NCBI GenBank assembly: GCA_035079385.1 | Contig: JAVHKY010000013.1 | Span: forward strand, 8,492,001-8,556,000 | DNA from: Aspidiotus rigidus | Taxonomy: Eukaryota > Arthropoda > Insecta > Hemiptera > Diaspididae | Direction of reading: 5' to 3' | Length of the DNA stretch: 64,000 bases | The notes under the pieces: generated by a model | Database searches by the model: none | What the model saw: only the letters and a program-made list of their open reading frames with translations | What the model was told of the DNA's origin: nothing | Position numbers and translations under genes: made by a program | Part shown: positions 11,111 to 23,639 of the stretch, one piece after another | Layout: every line of letters starts with the position of its first letter | Position numbering within the stretch: position 1 is the stretch's first letter

Positions 11111-11830
11111 TTAGAGAGAGTTAGTAATTGTTTCTGAGTTCTTGCATAAGGCAAGGAAGAAGAGACTGATGTTGAAAGATTGTCGTTGGTTTTGTAGGGC
11201 TGGACATGAGAATAGGTGTTGTACTGTTAGGTTATCCGCTTGACAGTAGTTGCAAGATGGAGGGAAGAGATTTAGTAGGAGGTGAGAATGAGTTAGTCGT
11301 GTGTGGTCAATCCTGAGTCGGCAGAGAATGATTTCTTCATAACGAGAATTTCTGTTTGAGGAGGACCAAGAGGTGGGTGAGTTTTTATAGATAAGGAGCT
11401 TGGTGGTCGGTAGGAGAGTCCAAAGATGATGCCAGGCATTCAAAATTAGGGAACGGTAATAGTTTTTTAGGTCGTACGATGGGGAAAAAGATGGATCTGT
11501 AATCTTTGGTAGTCGGGTAGCTTCCTTGGCTGCACGACCAACCTCGTCCTGTCCAGGAAGACCAATATAGCCAGAGATACAGATGAAAGTTATGGTTGAT
11601 TCGATGGAAGCAAGAGTTTCAAGAATAAGGTGGATAAGTTGAGTTATAGGGTTTGTTGAGTGGATGTCTTGAATTGTTGAAGAGATGAAAGAGAATCAGT
11701 TAGTAAGATGTAATTGTGGCGTGGTGGTCGTTGTGTTAGTTGCGAAAGGCAGTAGTGAATAGCACTAAGTTCAGCAGTAAATACTAAAGCTGAGTTACGG
11801 AGTCATTTAGCGAGACCTAGTTCACTTTCT
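11111..11830 (-). pseudogene. RNase H-type LINE remnant (RNase H domain and C-terminal Cys/His motif)
   Basis: On the minus strand, about 11760-11690 reads VFTAELSAIHYCLSQL then YILLTDSLSSLQ, with the RNase H catalytic E and D. Near 11560-11520 is GLPGQDEVGRAAKEA, matching the GH-x-x-x-x-GNE-x-AD-x-AA block. After a frame change, the 110-codon open frame ending at 11111 contains ILCRLRIDHTRLTHSHLL and then CNYCQADNLTVQHLFSCP, a C-x2-C...H-x4-C motif. This order (RNase H then Cys/His tail) is the same as in the copy at 14059-15954, so both belong to one I/R1-type RNase H-bearing LINE family. It is frameshifted and 5'-truncated. Confidence 0.8.
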
Positions 11831-11839
11831 CTTCTTGCA

Positions 11840-13323
11840 GCACTGGTCCCAGTAGTTTTTCCATCTTGCGTTTACTTTTTTCCTATTATGAAATCGCGAT
11901 CGCCTCAACCTAAAGATTAAAATGGAGCACATTTTTGACGTTGCAATTTATATACAAAATTATGGGACGTATAACTTGTTTAGAACCCATGGTTCGTGAG
12001 CGACTAATTACCTTGACTCAAATAAATTTGACTTATAATTATTTCGCCGAGGAGGGAGACAGGGGCTTTACGAGAGATCTAACCCCTCTCCCTCTTCGGC
12101 GGGCTATCTCTGGAACCATACTGTAGAACAATTTACTCAAAATCTCTTTTCTTCTTTTGCCTGATATTTCATATCCTCCAAATTATCTTTGTATGTTTTA
12201 CCAACTGTTACGTCATCGTTGACGTTTCTCAGACTCGACCCCTTCCATGGGGCAACCTCACCTCTCTAAAGTTTTCTCCGTTAGAAATGTTTCGCTACGT
12301 TCTATTTGAGTCAATTACGAGTATCTTCGTCCATTCAAAAGTTTTCTCAGGTTCTTCTTAGGAAAATATCGTCGTTAGAAACTTGATTTGTTGGAATGTT
12401 TGGAAATTTGACCTCTTTCTTATGTGAATGAAAAATTGTGCGAATCGAACCGTGTGATTTTCAGAAAATTTTTCGGTTCCGGCGACGGAAAGTTCATGGG
12501 TGAACGCACGTTTTTATCCGTAACAGTTTATTTTTTCTTTCAATTTCTGCTCCTTCGATTGTAGATTTGTTGAGGGAATTTTTGTGTTTCGTCACTCGTT
12601 CTATAAAAAGAATGATACTATGTAAAAGTTATTATCTGTAATTGTATTTCTCGAATACAACTTGACATTCGTTCTAAAATCTAAAATTAGTATCCGTTAA
12701 TTTTCTTGTCTTGTGTATAATTACTCGTTCTATTTTTGCACGAGTTCGATGAAAATTACGGCGTCTATGTTTAACGAGACGATTGAATTATCAATGAAAA
12801 AGTAATTCATATGCAGGTGTGTGTAAGGTATCATGAGTTCGCGTTTACATATCCACGAATACGTATGGTGACTTACACGCGTGATTGTCGAATGACGCGA
12901 ATTTACACGAAATATCGAGCCTAGAAATCTAGCGGAAATAGAGGAAGGCGAGGGAGGGGTATAGCAGGCTGACGAAGTGTCTTATCGCAGTTTGCTAAAG
13001 AGGAAAATCTCAATTGTTTCAGCTTGTGTGTTCTCTCAAAATGTACGCGTATTGTGCGGGTACATCTATCGCCGAAGGTTAAGCGAACAATTTCAACATG
13101 AGTAGAGACACCATAATTATCGCGAGTCATTCACAGTTTGTACTGTTCAACTATTATGCTGCTGTAATTGTATTGTAAGCGAACACGAGGAGCAGGCAAT
13201 TATTGAGCTAATCGAATAGTGTGTCAGAGGTATACGTTCGTTTTGTACTGATGAACTGTCAAGAGAGAACAGAAAACCTACATTCGCGTTACCAGATTGG
13301 GATGAGCTGATACAGGATTATTA
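11840..13323. other. No recognisable gene
   Basis: Short open frames occur at 11935-12126 (+) and 12921-13130 (-). The second has somewhat higher GC than its surroundings. Neither shows a recognised domain or convincing splice sites. Confidence 0.35.
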
Positions 13324-13668
13324 GTCTAGGCCAGCGGTGCTCAACCAAGGCCCGCAGGCCAAATCCGGCCTGTGGAAAGCTTTCCATCCGGCCCACAACA
13401 AGAAATAAAAAAAAGGTGAAAAGGAAAAAAAGGGAAAGATGTAAAATGGCAAGAAAATTGATGATTAAGAAGTGAACAATATTTGTAACTTTTTAATGGG
13501 TAGGGGATATGAAATTGTGTGCCTCCTTTTTCATATTTTACTGCTGATCTGATAATTACCTATTAGAAAATCATGAGAATTTTTTTTTTTTTTTTGTGAA
13601 CCGCGAGAATTTTCAACTCACTCTATGTGGCCACATGTGCAAAAAGGTTGAGCACCGCTGGTCTAGGC
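13324..13668 (+). mobile_element. Short non-autonomous hAT element with perfect 8-bp target duplication
   Basis: The element is 13332-13660 (329 bp), beginning CAGCGGTGCTCAACC and ending with its exact reverse complement GGTTGAGCACCGCTG. It is flanked by the identical octamer GTCTAGGC (13324-13331 and 13661-13668). The left interior carries GGCCCGCAGGCCAAATCCGG, a GC-rich block typical of one group of animal hAT ends. There is no transposase sequence inside, only A/G-rich filler and a T-run near 13579. It was mobilised in trans by a related transposase. It is a different hAT family from the element at 1059-1544. Confidence 0.92.
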
Positions 13669-13874
13669 TAAAGAGATAGAAAAATAATTTTTTCTTAGAA
13701 AGCGGGCGTTTGCTGGAATGGATTGTGTAGAGGGAGGTATCGGAAAGCAAACAATAGAAATTAAGAAGAAACCAGAAAAAAAAAACAGGAAATGTCACTG
13801 GCCCAAGAAGATAAGCTCGAAAAGATCTTCTACACACAGGAATTCGAGGAGAAAAACGAGAATATTCTCTCACA

Positions 13875-14058
13875 GTGAGAGAAAAAGAATACTCTAAGCT
13901 CATAAATACACAAATGGCTATAATTACTTTAGCATCCCTCGCCATCTACAATACTCTATACCACAAAACCTCTGGAAGAAATCCATTCGGAAGTATATAT
14001 CTCGTTCACCTCAATAACATCCGCAGATGTCCTCAACCACAGAAAATTCTTCATTCAA
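13875..14058. repeat. 184-bp direct repeat, left copy (possible long target duplication)
   Basis: It matches 15955-16138 at a constant offset of 2080 bp, without gaps and with about ten substitutions (about 95% identity). The left copy abuts the 5' end of the recognisable LINE sequence. The right copy starts at the first base after the LINE poly-A tail. Confidence 0.88.
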
Positions 14059-15954
14059 ATTCTTCAGAGTTTCCTAAGAGATAGATACAGATCAGTTAGA
14101 AAACAAAATCAACTCTCCTCAAAATTCAAGATTGAAAATGGCGTCCCGCAAGGGGAAGTTCTCAGTGTCCTCCTCTTTCTGGTAGCCATCAACGACCTTC
14201 CACTCAACACTAAATTCCCTATCACCCAAAGACTTTTCGCAGACGACTACAGTTTCTCTCTCTGCGCAAACAACCCGAAAAGAGCCCACAGACTTCTTCA
14301 AGAAGCCCTAAATGATATTTCTACATGATCATCCGAGCGTGGATTTCAATTTTCTTAAAAAAAAAAAAAAAACGAACTTACTCATTTTCCACAAAAGAAA
14401 ATTACCCCCTCCTATTCCTCCTCTCCAACTTCAAAATTTCCAAATCAAAACCACAAATTTAGTTCAATTTCTGGGCCTCTGGTTTGATCAAAAACTAACA
14501 TGGATCCCTCATATCAAATCATTAAAAGCCAAGTGCCTCCGTTCAATTAATGTACTCAAATACCTCTCTCATTCCCGAACGGGATGCAATCGAAGATTAC
14601 TTTTAAATCTATACAAAAGTCTCACTCGATCTCAATTGGATTACGGCGCCCCTGTCTATAACCTAGCCAGTACATTTGCTCTATCGTTACTCGAAACCAT
14701 TCAAACTACTTCTCTAAGACTTGTCACTGGGGCATTTACAACCAGCCCACAGCTGAACCCCCTCTCTCCATTCACCGAGCCATTCTTTCATCAAACCTTC
14801 TTGTTTCAAGGTATCTCAATTTCCTGATCTCCCCATCTACAAATCCATTCTTTCAAAAACTAATCCGGTCTTCGTTCAACATCCAAACAAACACATCCGA
14901 ACCCTCCTAGAAACCTCCTGTTCTCGCCGCTTCAAAATAAAGCTCTTGTTCCAATTATCTCTAATATTCCTCCTTGGCTGCTTCCTGTCCCTGACATCCG
15001 ATTAGATCTTACAGAAGTTCCAAACAAAAAAATTCCATCTATAGAGAACACATTAAAAAAATATTAGATCAATATTCAGACCATACCCTATGTATAAAAG
15101 ACGGCTCTAAGCTCAACAACAAGACGGCGTACGCATTTTCTATTGGTCGAAAAATACAAGCTCCGCAGCGTCAGCATTTACAGCTGAACTAGTTGGAATC
15201 CTGACCTGCGTGTCGAAACTCCTTCTAACAGACTGCCTCTCATCTCTCCATGCTATAAACGACGTTTTCTCTATCAACCCACTCATTCAACGAATTTTTT
15301 TGGCTCTTTACACATTAAAATCAATCAATGCTCACCTTACTCTAGTGTGGATTCCGGGCCATGTCGACTTCCCCCCTCACGATGCTGTTGATGAAGCAGC
15401 AAAGTAATTGACCACATATTGATCCCGGCTAAAGACTTGAAAAAACATTGCGGTTCTATGTCCTCTAATCTCTGACACTCTTCCTGGGAAAATCAATCCG
15501 ATAATAAATTAAGAAAAATCAAAAATAAACCTCTAAATTGGTCAACATCCTATCGCCCTTCCAGGCGGGAGGAAGTCATATTGGCCCGACTAAGAATCGG
15601 ACACACTCATCTCACTCACACATACCTTATAACAAATCATTTCCCTCCATCATGTCCTCATTGTCAAGACGACAATCTAAGTGTAGAACATTTCTTTACA
15701 TGTCCTGTTTTACAACCAACACGATCTGCTCTCAAAATACCATCTGACACCAGCTCTGCTCTAAGAAACAACTCCGACTCCATCGACTCAACTTCAACTT
15801 ACTTACGTTCCACCCAGTTTTACACACTTACTACTTTTAACATGAATAAACTTCAACATAAACTTACAATATACTTACCGTCACTTAAATTTAAGTTTAT
15901 AATCCAAGCAAATAGCCCTTATGTGCGGCTAAAATGCTCGTTTAAAAAAAAAAA
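14030..15954 (+). pseudogene. 5'-truncated RNase H-bearing LINE (RT, RNase H, Cys/His tail, poly-A)
   Basis: Domains in order: FFIQILQSFLRDRYRSVR at about 14044-14098; ENGVPQGEVLSVLLF (RT motif B) at about 14134-14180; LFADDYSFSL with the catalytic FADD at 14236-14247; a thumb region including FLGLWFDQKLTWIPHI and LLLNLYKSLTRSQLDYGAPVY (open frame 14312-14827); then RNase H with KDGSK near 15098, TAEL near 15180, LLTDCLSSLHA near 15223 and WIPGHVDFPPHDAVDEAAK ending at 15407. The tail has RLRIGHTHLTHTYL and CPHCQDDNLSVEHFFTCP, then an A-run ending at 15954. RT plus RNase H points to the I/R1-type LINEs. The upstream endonuclease and ORF1 are missing, and there are several frameshifts. Confidence 0.88.
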
Positions 15955-16138
15955 GTGAGAGAAAAAGAAAACTCTAAGCTCATAAATACACAAATGGCTA
16001 TAATTACGTTAGCATCCCTCACCATCTACAATACTCTATACCACAAAACCTCCGGAAGAAGTCCATTCGGAAGTACATATCTCGTTCACCTCAATACCAT
16101 CCGCAGATGTCCTCATCCACAAAAAATTCTTCAGTCAA
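15955..16138. repeat. 184-bp direct repeat, right copy
   Basis: This is the partner of 13875-14058. It begins directly after the LINE poly-A run and diverges from the left copy after TTCA-TCAA. If the LINE is removed, one intact copy of this 184-bp segment remains. Confidence 0.88.
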
Positions 16139-18737
16139 TCATACCATAACCTCTCACAGAACGATTTTAAAAGGAAAGTCCACCATTTTCTCGAATAATG
16201 GAGATATTGTGACGTCATTGAACAGATGTCGTACGGGTCATTTTCAAAATAAGTGAACCCTTCTTTCTAGTGATTTAGATATTAATCGTACCACCGATTC
16301 TCGTTATTTTTCTTTTCTCGGAAAATCATTCGATAAATTCTAATACGTTCGAAAGAAAGACGTAAATATCGTAGTGTTTACAAGTATTATTTGAACACGT
16401 TTCAGCACATCATTCCGAGAGCAGATAATCTAGGCAGATTTTATATATTTTCATCCAAACTATACATAAAAAACAGATGCGCAATAACAAAGCTGCAAAT
16501 AACTCCGCACTTGGCGATAAAAATATTATAATAACTTTTAAGCTGAAGATATCTGGGACGGTGAAATCGTTCGTAAAACTTTATTCGTAGTAATTTCGAT
16601 TTGCAGTACGAAAGTATTTATTTTCCAAAGATCGAAGTATACACTTTTGCCTCGTTTTTAGAAAATATGGTTTACGGATCACAAAAATAGCTTAGTCAAG
16701 CTCATAGCTATCATTAGAAGAGCATGAGATGATCCCAAGCGAGCTAATATAATTACGAACCACATCTTTTATGAGGCGAAGGGAAAAAATTGCTGCAATT
16801 CTAGAATTTTCCAAACATGAGCCCAAGATATTCTGGAGGCCTCCGACCATGAATCGGAGCTTGCCTTCTTATTTTTCTATTTTCTGATCAGGAAAATCCC
16901 TCAACTGACAAATAATTCTGTAGATCTGCGATCATTATTTTTGTCACCTGACTTTCCGATTCATTCCCCATGACCTTTCGAAGATTTTCTTCTCATTCGC
17001 TTGACCACATATTCGATTCCTGTACCTGGAGATAACTCGTGCACGAGCTAAGTTAAAATTACAGAACGCATATACGACATTGCACGCCAGATTAATTAGT
17101 ATACTTTGCAAACAGACACAACAGTGTCTCGTGCACAAGGAAATCGTAGTAAATCAAATATGTACCTACGTAAATATACACTTGTACACACTTTAACCGC
17201 GCCAGCATAGATAAAACGAAGAGGAATTTTCAGAGTTCACAAATACATTCGTACATTTATTGTGAGCAGGTAAGCGCCCACGTGGCTCCAGATATAAATT
17301 AAATACACAATCATACCGCTTAAATATAATATTTATTTTCGAATCACACTATTTCATAATAACGTACATTTTCACTCCAATTTCATTGATGTTGTTACCG
17401 ACTGAAGAGAGATCTTGCTCTTCAAAATTATCTCATCAGTTTGCAAGAATAAGTACAGGGGTGATAGTGGGCCAGCGATTTCAAACATCACAAAAATTTT
17501 TCAGACCATCAATCTGGGTCTTAATTTTAAGAAAGGAGTAGAAGTGTCGTCGTCTTTGTGATTTATATCGATAAAGACTCACCAACAAAGAGCGAATTTC
17601 GCAATGCCAATTACTATAACTGTGAAAGATCGCACCTAAGTTCAATCGGGTAATTTAAAAAATGGGTGGCGTCGCTTCATTTTAGAGCAACAGAGTTGTC
17701 ATAATTCTTTGTACGCCGCCGTCAAACACACGCTAAACACTTGAAACAACACAATATTGTACTCGCACATGTAAATTTGTTAAAAACGTCTATCTCGTAC
17801 CGGTCGTAAAAAAATGATTCGCGAATTCCGACAAAATCTAGATTTCGAAAAATTCCTATATCCAAAACACTGAAAAATTACGAGTCTCAAGACCCGTGGC
17901 CTCTTCCAGATTTTGTTTCACTTTTGAATACCGAAAAATACAATCGAATAAGTCGACAAACTTTTGAAAACGTCGATGGATTCGGGGGGGAACATAACTC
18001 GTTTATTTCTGTTTGTGGTAAGAAACACGTTTGAAAGATAAATGACGAATAATATTATCGTGAAAACTTGTTCGAAAATTTTGATATTTTTAGTTCGACG
18101 ATGTACGAGACTACGTACAGCACGAATAAGAGTACGAAAAATATTTACATTACGGTACTTTCCGACATTAGGAAATTACTTCTCGAGGATAGAAAGTCAA
18201 ATTTTCTTGAAAATGACGTATGTTGAAGATCGTCATGGAGTCGTAATCGACCGATCATAAATCTCTGCCAAAGGAACAACAGAGATACGAGTTCTATCTT
18301 TACACAGTCAAGTGCAGTATCCGAAAGCAAGTGATTCGATGAATATTTCTTTCTTTATTGGGAGAAGTAATATACAGCCTAAAGAAGGGCTTGGAACAGG
18401 GTGTCTACCAAATCTAAAGATTGAAAATATTGAACTTGCGGATCAAAGGTACAAGACTCAGGCGGAAGGGAATATCATTGAAGAGGCTCAAGTTGTAGTC
18501 TTGCTTTCTTCACTTTCATACTTTCATGATAAATACACCTTCGAGACCCCCAGGATAGTGCTTAAAGCGTCTAGGCGGAAACTCTATACTAGCATTATAT
18601 TAGGTCTAAGAATTCTGTATACTGTATCCCAATTCCCCATTGAGCTGGGTCCAACATTTTATAGGCCCCAATATACAGTAAACTAGATCAACAAGGAGGT
18701 AGGTCTACACCTCCTTCATACTATGCTTAAACAAAGC
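16139..18737. other. No recognisable gene
   Basis: Short open frames at 16944-17138 (-), 18042-18260 (+) and 18312-18686 (+, 124 codons) have no family I recognise. ACAGGGTGTCTACC at 18396-18409 matches the terminal sequence of the element at 39681-40614, so a single decayed end of that family may sit here. Otherwise I see nothing. Confidence 0.35.
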
Positions 18738-18925
18738 GAGTGAGCCCCACAAAAGCTGATAGCTCAAAAAATATTTCTCATACGTAGTACTAGATTCAGA
18801 CGACACCAAGAAAGGAAGCGAACGAGCGGAGCGAGTGAGCCCCTCGAAAGGCAATACCTCAAAATATTTCTCTTACAAGACCTATACGACGCCAAGAAAG
18901 GTAAGGGGGCAAACGAGTAATATCT
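18738..18925. repeat. Two-unit tandem repeat with GCGAGTGAGCCCC core
   Basis: Two units of about 93 bp start at 18738 and 18832. Both run GCGAGTGAGCCCC, then CTCAAAA-ATATTTCTC, then ACGACACCAAGAAAGG or ACGACGCCAAGAAAGG, then a GAACGAG-like end. The GCGAGTGAGCCCC core is the reverse complement of the GGGGCTCACTCGC seen at 49670, and is related to the units at 51460-51775. Confidence 0.7.
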
Positions 18926-19439
18926 CACAAACACTTGACCTAGTAAAAGCCGAGTTTAAAATATTTCAAGATGACTGATAAAATATAAGAGACATGAAAC
19001 ATGATCTTCATTTATTTGGCGAAGCCAGAAAATTTTTTTCTCCATCCTTGAAATCTCTATTTTCGAATGAAATAATTTCTGAGATTGAAATTTCAATAGT
19101 TATCCCGAAAAACACCATTTTCAAGTCAAACCCAACTAACTGGGTACAAAGTAGAAACTTCATGGAAGAGAATTAATAAATTGCGATATATTGCGTCAAT
19201 CGAGAACAGAGCTTAATTTGGTGGAGTATTAGCTTTTAGATAATGGAAACTTTAGCTGCCAATGTGCGCCAATAGTAGAGTTATAATTCATTAAATAACA
19301 CGAGTTCGTAACAAAATTTGAAAGGAACATCGTCAGTTGGTGGTAGTGGAAGAACTATGCTGCCGCCTCTGCAGCTGTGTGATAATGCAGTCCTTAATGA
19401 TAAGAGTGAATAGAAGTTGAGCTTGTATAACAAAATTTA

Positions 19440-20370
19440 GAACGACTCTCATTTTCATGAAAAAATGTTTTCTTCTTGGAAAAATTGTTTGTCTCTAAAG
19501 AAAACCTGTTATTTTTTTGTCTAAAATATGTTTGTTGAAATTATAGAGTGAAATTACTGTCAAATTTAGATTCGGTGGTCCACAAATGAAAAAATAATTG
19601 TTTCACAGAATTTTACAACCAAACATGTTTTTTAACTAGGAAACATTTGAAAAACAGGTTTGTTACAGTTTGGTAGCAAAATTTTTGCCAAATTAAGATT
19701 CAATGTATCCAATAGAGGAGTAAAATATTTTCACAAGAAAAAAAAAAAAAAAAACAGGTTATCGCTAAAAAAAACTTTTTTTTTTGAGTGAAAAACATTT
19801 TTGTTGTAGTTTGGTAGCAAAGATTTGCCAAATTAGGATTCAGTGATCCAATACATAAGTAAAACACTTACATTTTCACAAGCAAAAAAAAAAAAAAAAA
19901 CTGGTTTTTCCTTTAAAAAACATATTTTTTTTGTAAAAAACATGTTTGTTACAGTTTGGTAGCAAAATTCTTGCCATTATTAAGATTCAAAATATCCAAT
20001 TAAAATATTTTCACAAGAAAAAAAAACGAGTTTTCGCTAAAAAAAACTTTTTTTTTTTTTTCGTGTGAAAAACATTTTTGTTATAGTTTGGTAGCAAAAA
20101 TTTGCCAAATTAGGATTCGGTGATCCAATACATAAGTAAAACACATTTTCAAAAAAGAAAGGTGTTTTTTTCAAAGAACATGTTTTTTTTTCTTTGTGAA
20201 GAACATGTCTATTACAGTGTGGTAGCAAAACTGCCTAATTTTGAATTAGTGATCCAAAACATGACTAAAACGATAAAAAAAAATTAAAGAAACATCTTTT
20301 CTTTGAAAAAACATGTTTGTTGAAGTTGCATGATAAAACTGCTACCATATTCGGATTCTGCGACTCAAAA
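19440..20370. repeat. Minisatellite array, about 135-140-bp units
   Basis: The anchor GTTTGGTAGCAAA, or a close variant, recurs near 19668, 19809, 19944, 20086 and 20217, giving spacings of 131-142 bp. Degenerate units lie at both ends. Each unit has the anchor, then GCCAAATTA-GATTC and GATCCAA, then TTTTCACAAG, an A-run, and a T-run before AAAAACATGTTTGTT. The A-runs and T-runs vary most between units. Around six to seven units are present. No unit codes for anything I recognise. Confidence 0.85.
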
Positions 20371-23204
20371 AAAGGGGATACTCGAAGTCCTGAAGTTTTG
20401 GCCGCAAAAATTACTTCTGGATCAGTGTGCGATGTATTCTCGCACAGAAAGAGTCTTTGGAAACTAATTGCAGGTAAATGATCGTAGCGCTCCAAGTAGT
20501 TACTCCAATGTTTACTTTTTGAACTGATTATTAGGGGACCAACAGTTTTCTTGTCAGCCTCACAATTTGGGCAGGTTATCAGCTAAGAACGCTACAAACA
20601 GGATTGGGACAATTTTTTCATTTGATCAATAATCAAGTGATCATAAAATGAGTCCAAAACGGAGCGATCTGGCGGAAAAATTCGGGCCGAACAGCGCTAG
20701 CCTTGCGCTGCAATTCTACTGAGCGGGTAGAGATAGAAAACAGGAATTGAACTATGATGGTATACAGAAAAAGAATGGAAATGCACTGTGTGCACATTGA
20801 AATAACACTTGAGAGAAGCAAATTTTACAAATAAGACACAGGATGACAAAACTTTCCATTCCACTTCATTCAAGATTCATTTTGAATTTTTCATTTCCCT
20901 CCCATGTACCGTTATAGTTAAATTACACCTTCAAAATCAGCAAGAGGAACATTACTGTTGGGCTTAGTTAGCGATCCCAGCGGATAGCCGACCCAGATCA
21001 AGATCTACAACGTAAAATTCCTTACAAGTTAATTTCTCATAAGAAACTAATATTGATCGCGCTTTCCTCCAACAAAACTGCCCCTTTTCCGTTAAACGCG
21101 ATATTAGCGCCGACCGGCCCAAATAAACCACACATAGCAGAGACTGAATACAATGATGATAATTAACGAGGTGAAATGATAACGCAATAATAAACAGCCA
21201 CACTAGACCTTGGAGTCACCTTCAGAAAATACGACCGAAGCCACAAGATGGCGCGGTGCAAGATGCACGTTTGTCCGGGGTCCACAAAATACTAAGTAAA
21301 CTTTAACCGTGAATCTGGACAAAAAAATCATTTTCAAGTTTCGATTTAGCAGTCGTTATCAGCAATACAATTTTATCAGGATTCATGATGGCTTCACCTG
21401 GCAACTGAATTTTTAAACTAACTTAGGCTCTCTCCCGAGCAATAGACTGTTGTTCAACGAGTACAATTAACATCACAAGGTCATCATCGAGTAGATGTAA
21501 ACCTTCTTACCACTTTCTTCCAAGTGTTTCCAGGAAATTCATGCGTTCTATTGGTCTAGATAGTTTGTATTTTATTTTAGCACAAAATAACTCTGGTCTC
21601 AAAGCCAAATCTATACAATATGTATTAGTAAAAGTCGAATGATTCCCACATGCTTCGACTAATTGACTTCAACATTCGCTGTTAATATTGAAACATTCAA
21701 CTATTCATAATATTAATCAATAAATATTTTCGATGATGAAATGAATACAAATTCATGTTAGAATGATTTTTTAGTATGGTGATGATGGTGTTAATAATAA
21801 TTCAATTCATTATCACGAGGTAGAAAGACAGGTAATAACGCCAACTATCATTCAATTGGAATTTTAAAGAGCTCTGATAGATCATCAATTTTTGTCAATT
21901 CGCATTACAGTTCTTTTATTGGCAGCTTTTGAAAAAATGGCGTTATTACTTGCAACAACGTTGATCTCATTTTCAACTTCTGAACGACAATGAGAAGATA
22001 TTATTCACCTAATGAATTACGTTATGTCTCGAAGTCATTTTCCTCCCAAGGTAACCCCCATACAAATCACGATATCATCTGCCTAATGGATTGAGTTCCT
22101 GGACGTCATTTTTCAATCTGATTGAACCATACCTTATCATGGGAATCAAACGAGGACACCATCCGCAGAAAGTTATGTTTTAGATGAAGGCGGGAGACTC
22201 TTGTTAGTCCATTCATTTGATCAACTGCACGACCAATCCTAAATTGTAAAAACTCAAACGAAATCGAGAACTCACTAATCTTTTGATTCCATATTCCCTC
22301 GTTCATTTCAAAATATTCACGCATTTGTGACTAAAGTTCATTCAATTCTTTCATTATTACGAGTAAATTTTTATTTACAACTTTGTTAGATAATAAAGTG
22401 AAGTTACACTATTTTCAACAATAAGGAAGCAAAAAAGTACGAACTAAAATCTTCAAATGCTAAGAAGGCTTTGTCGTCAGTTTTTACTAGAAACTATAAA
22501 CGTCACTCTTAATAATTTTAATGGAACAATAATTGTCAGTATTTATAGTATTCAAGTGACTAGTTTGCTATCGTCTCAGTAGTAACTGAGTCGCTTTGAT
22601 TCTTCAAAGTTGTGGCAGAGTTTTACATGTAATTTTGAAAATTTCAAGGTTAAAGACATGTCAATAAGTCGTGAGCTGCTGATGATAAAAATCTAGCCCT
22701 CGCGCCTCAATTCATAATCGATTGACTCGATTTTTCAATTTTCATGTTTTCCCCCATTTGTTCTCAAAGTCATCCCTATACCGCTTATCTCGAAGTAAAA
22801 AGAAAATTACTACCAAATAAGTTATGAAATTTTTGAAAAAGTAAACAAGTTTATTTTTACACGTCTGACAAAAAAAAAAAAAAAAAAAAAAATTAAGAGA
22901 GGAGAACGAATATTATTCTCTAGCTGGTTTAGAAATTTTCTGGATGGGCACGACTGACTACGCGCAGAGAACAATTGTGCAAATATTTTTTGGTCCATTT
23001 CTTGAAAATTAAATTTTGATTGAGTGCAATAAACTACTAGAAGTCATTGTCATTTATTCCTCTAATTTTCTGAAAAAGAAAGACGATTATCACATTCCCG
23101 ATTTAATTCACACGCCCGAATGAAGTACTAATGAAAAAAATGAGAGATGTGATCCTAATGATGAAATCGATGCCCGTAATGATTTCAATTGGCGATCGAA
23201 TGCT
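20371..23204. other. No recognisable gene
   Basis: Short open frames on the minus strand at 20633-20821, 20964-21203 and 22106-22324 show no recognised domain. A run of about 24 A residues lies near 22870. I see no splice-site pair I would defend. Confidence 0.35.
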
Positions 23205-23639
23205 CAGATCGGGAAAATATTCAACTCGAGGGTTAGATCTGCAAAAGAATTTTGAGAGGAGAGTTGAATTTCAACACGAGTCGATTTTTTAAAATAAGGA
23301 ACCTGTTTTATCGGGGGTAAAAAGGACGAGCGCTGGCTGCCGGGCGCCGTCCGGTATAACGTGGTTGGAAGAATGTCGACGTAGGAGCTATAGATGATAG
23401 GAGGACTTGAAAAAATTCCATCTTTCAATCTATGATAGGAGAGAGACTTGAGAAAAATTCGAATATTGAGCTGTATCTGATAAGTGGAAAATTGGAAAAA
23501 TATGAGCTTTTGATTTCAAACTCCCAAGGTGGTGAGGGACGAATTTTAATCTTTACTTAAAAAGACCCACGCATTCTTTAATGGAGTTATACAAGGGGTG
23601 GCGGAAATTTGTCGTCGTATGGGGCACGTGGGATCTGAA

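Noticed and set aside
18312..18686. 124-codon open frame
   Set aside because: No domain recognised, and it contains the terminal sequence of a known repeat (CAGGGTGTCTACC). Most likely chance.
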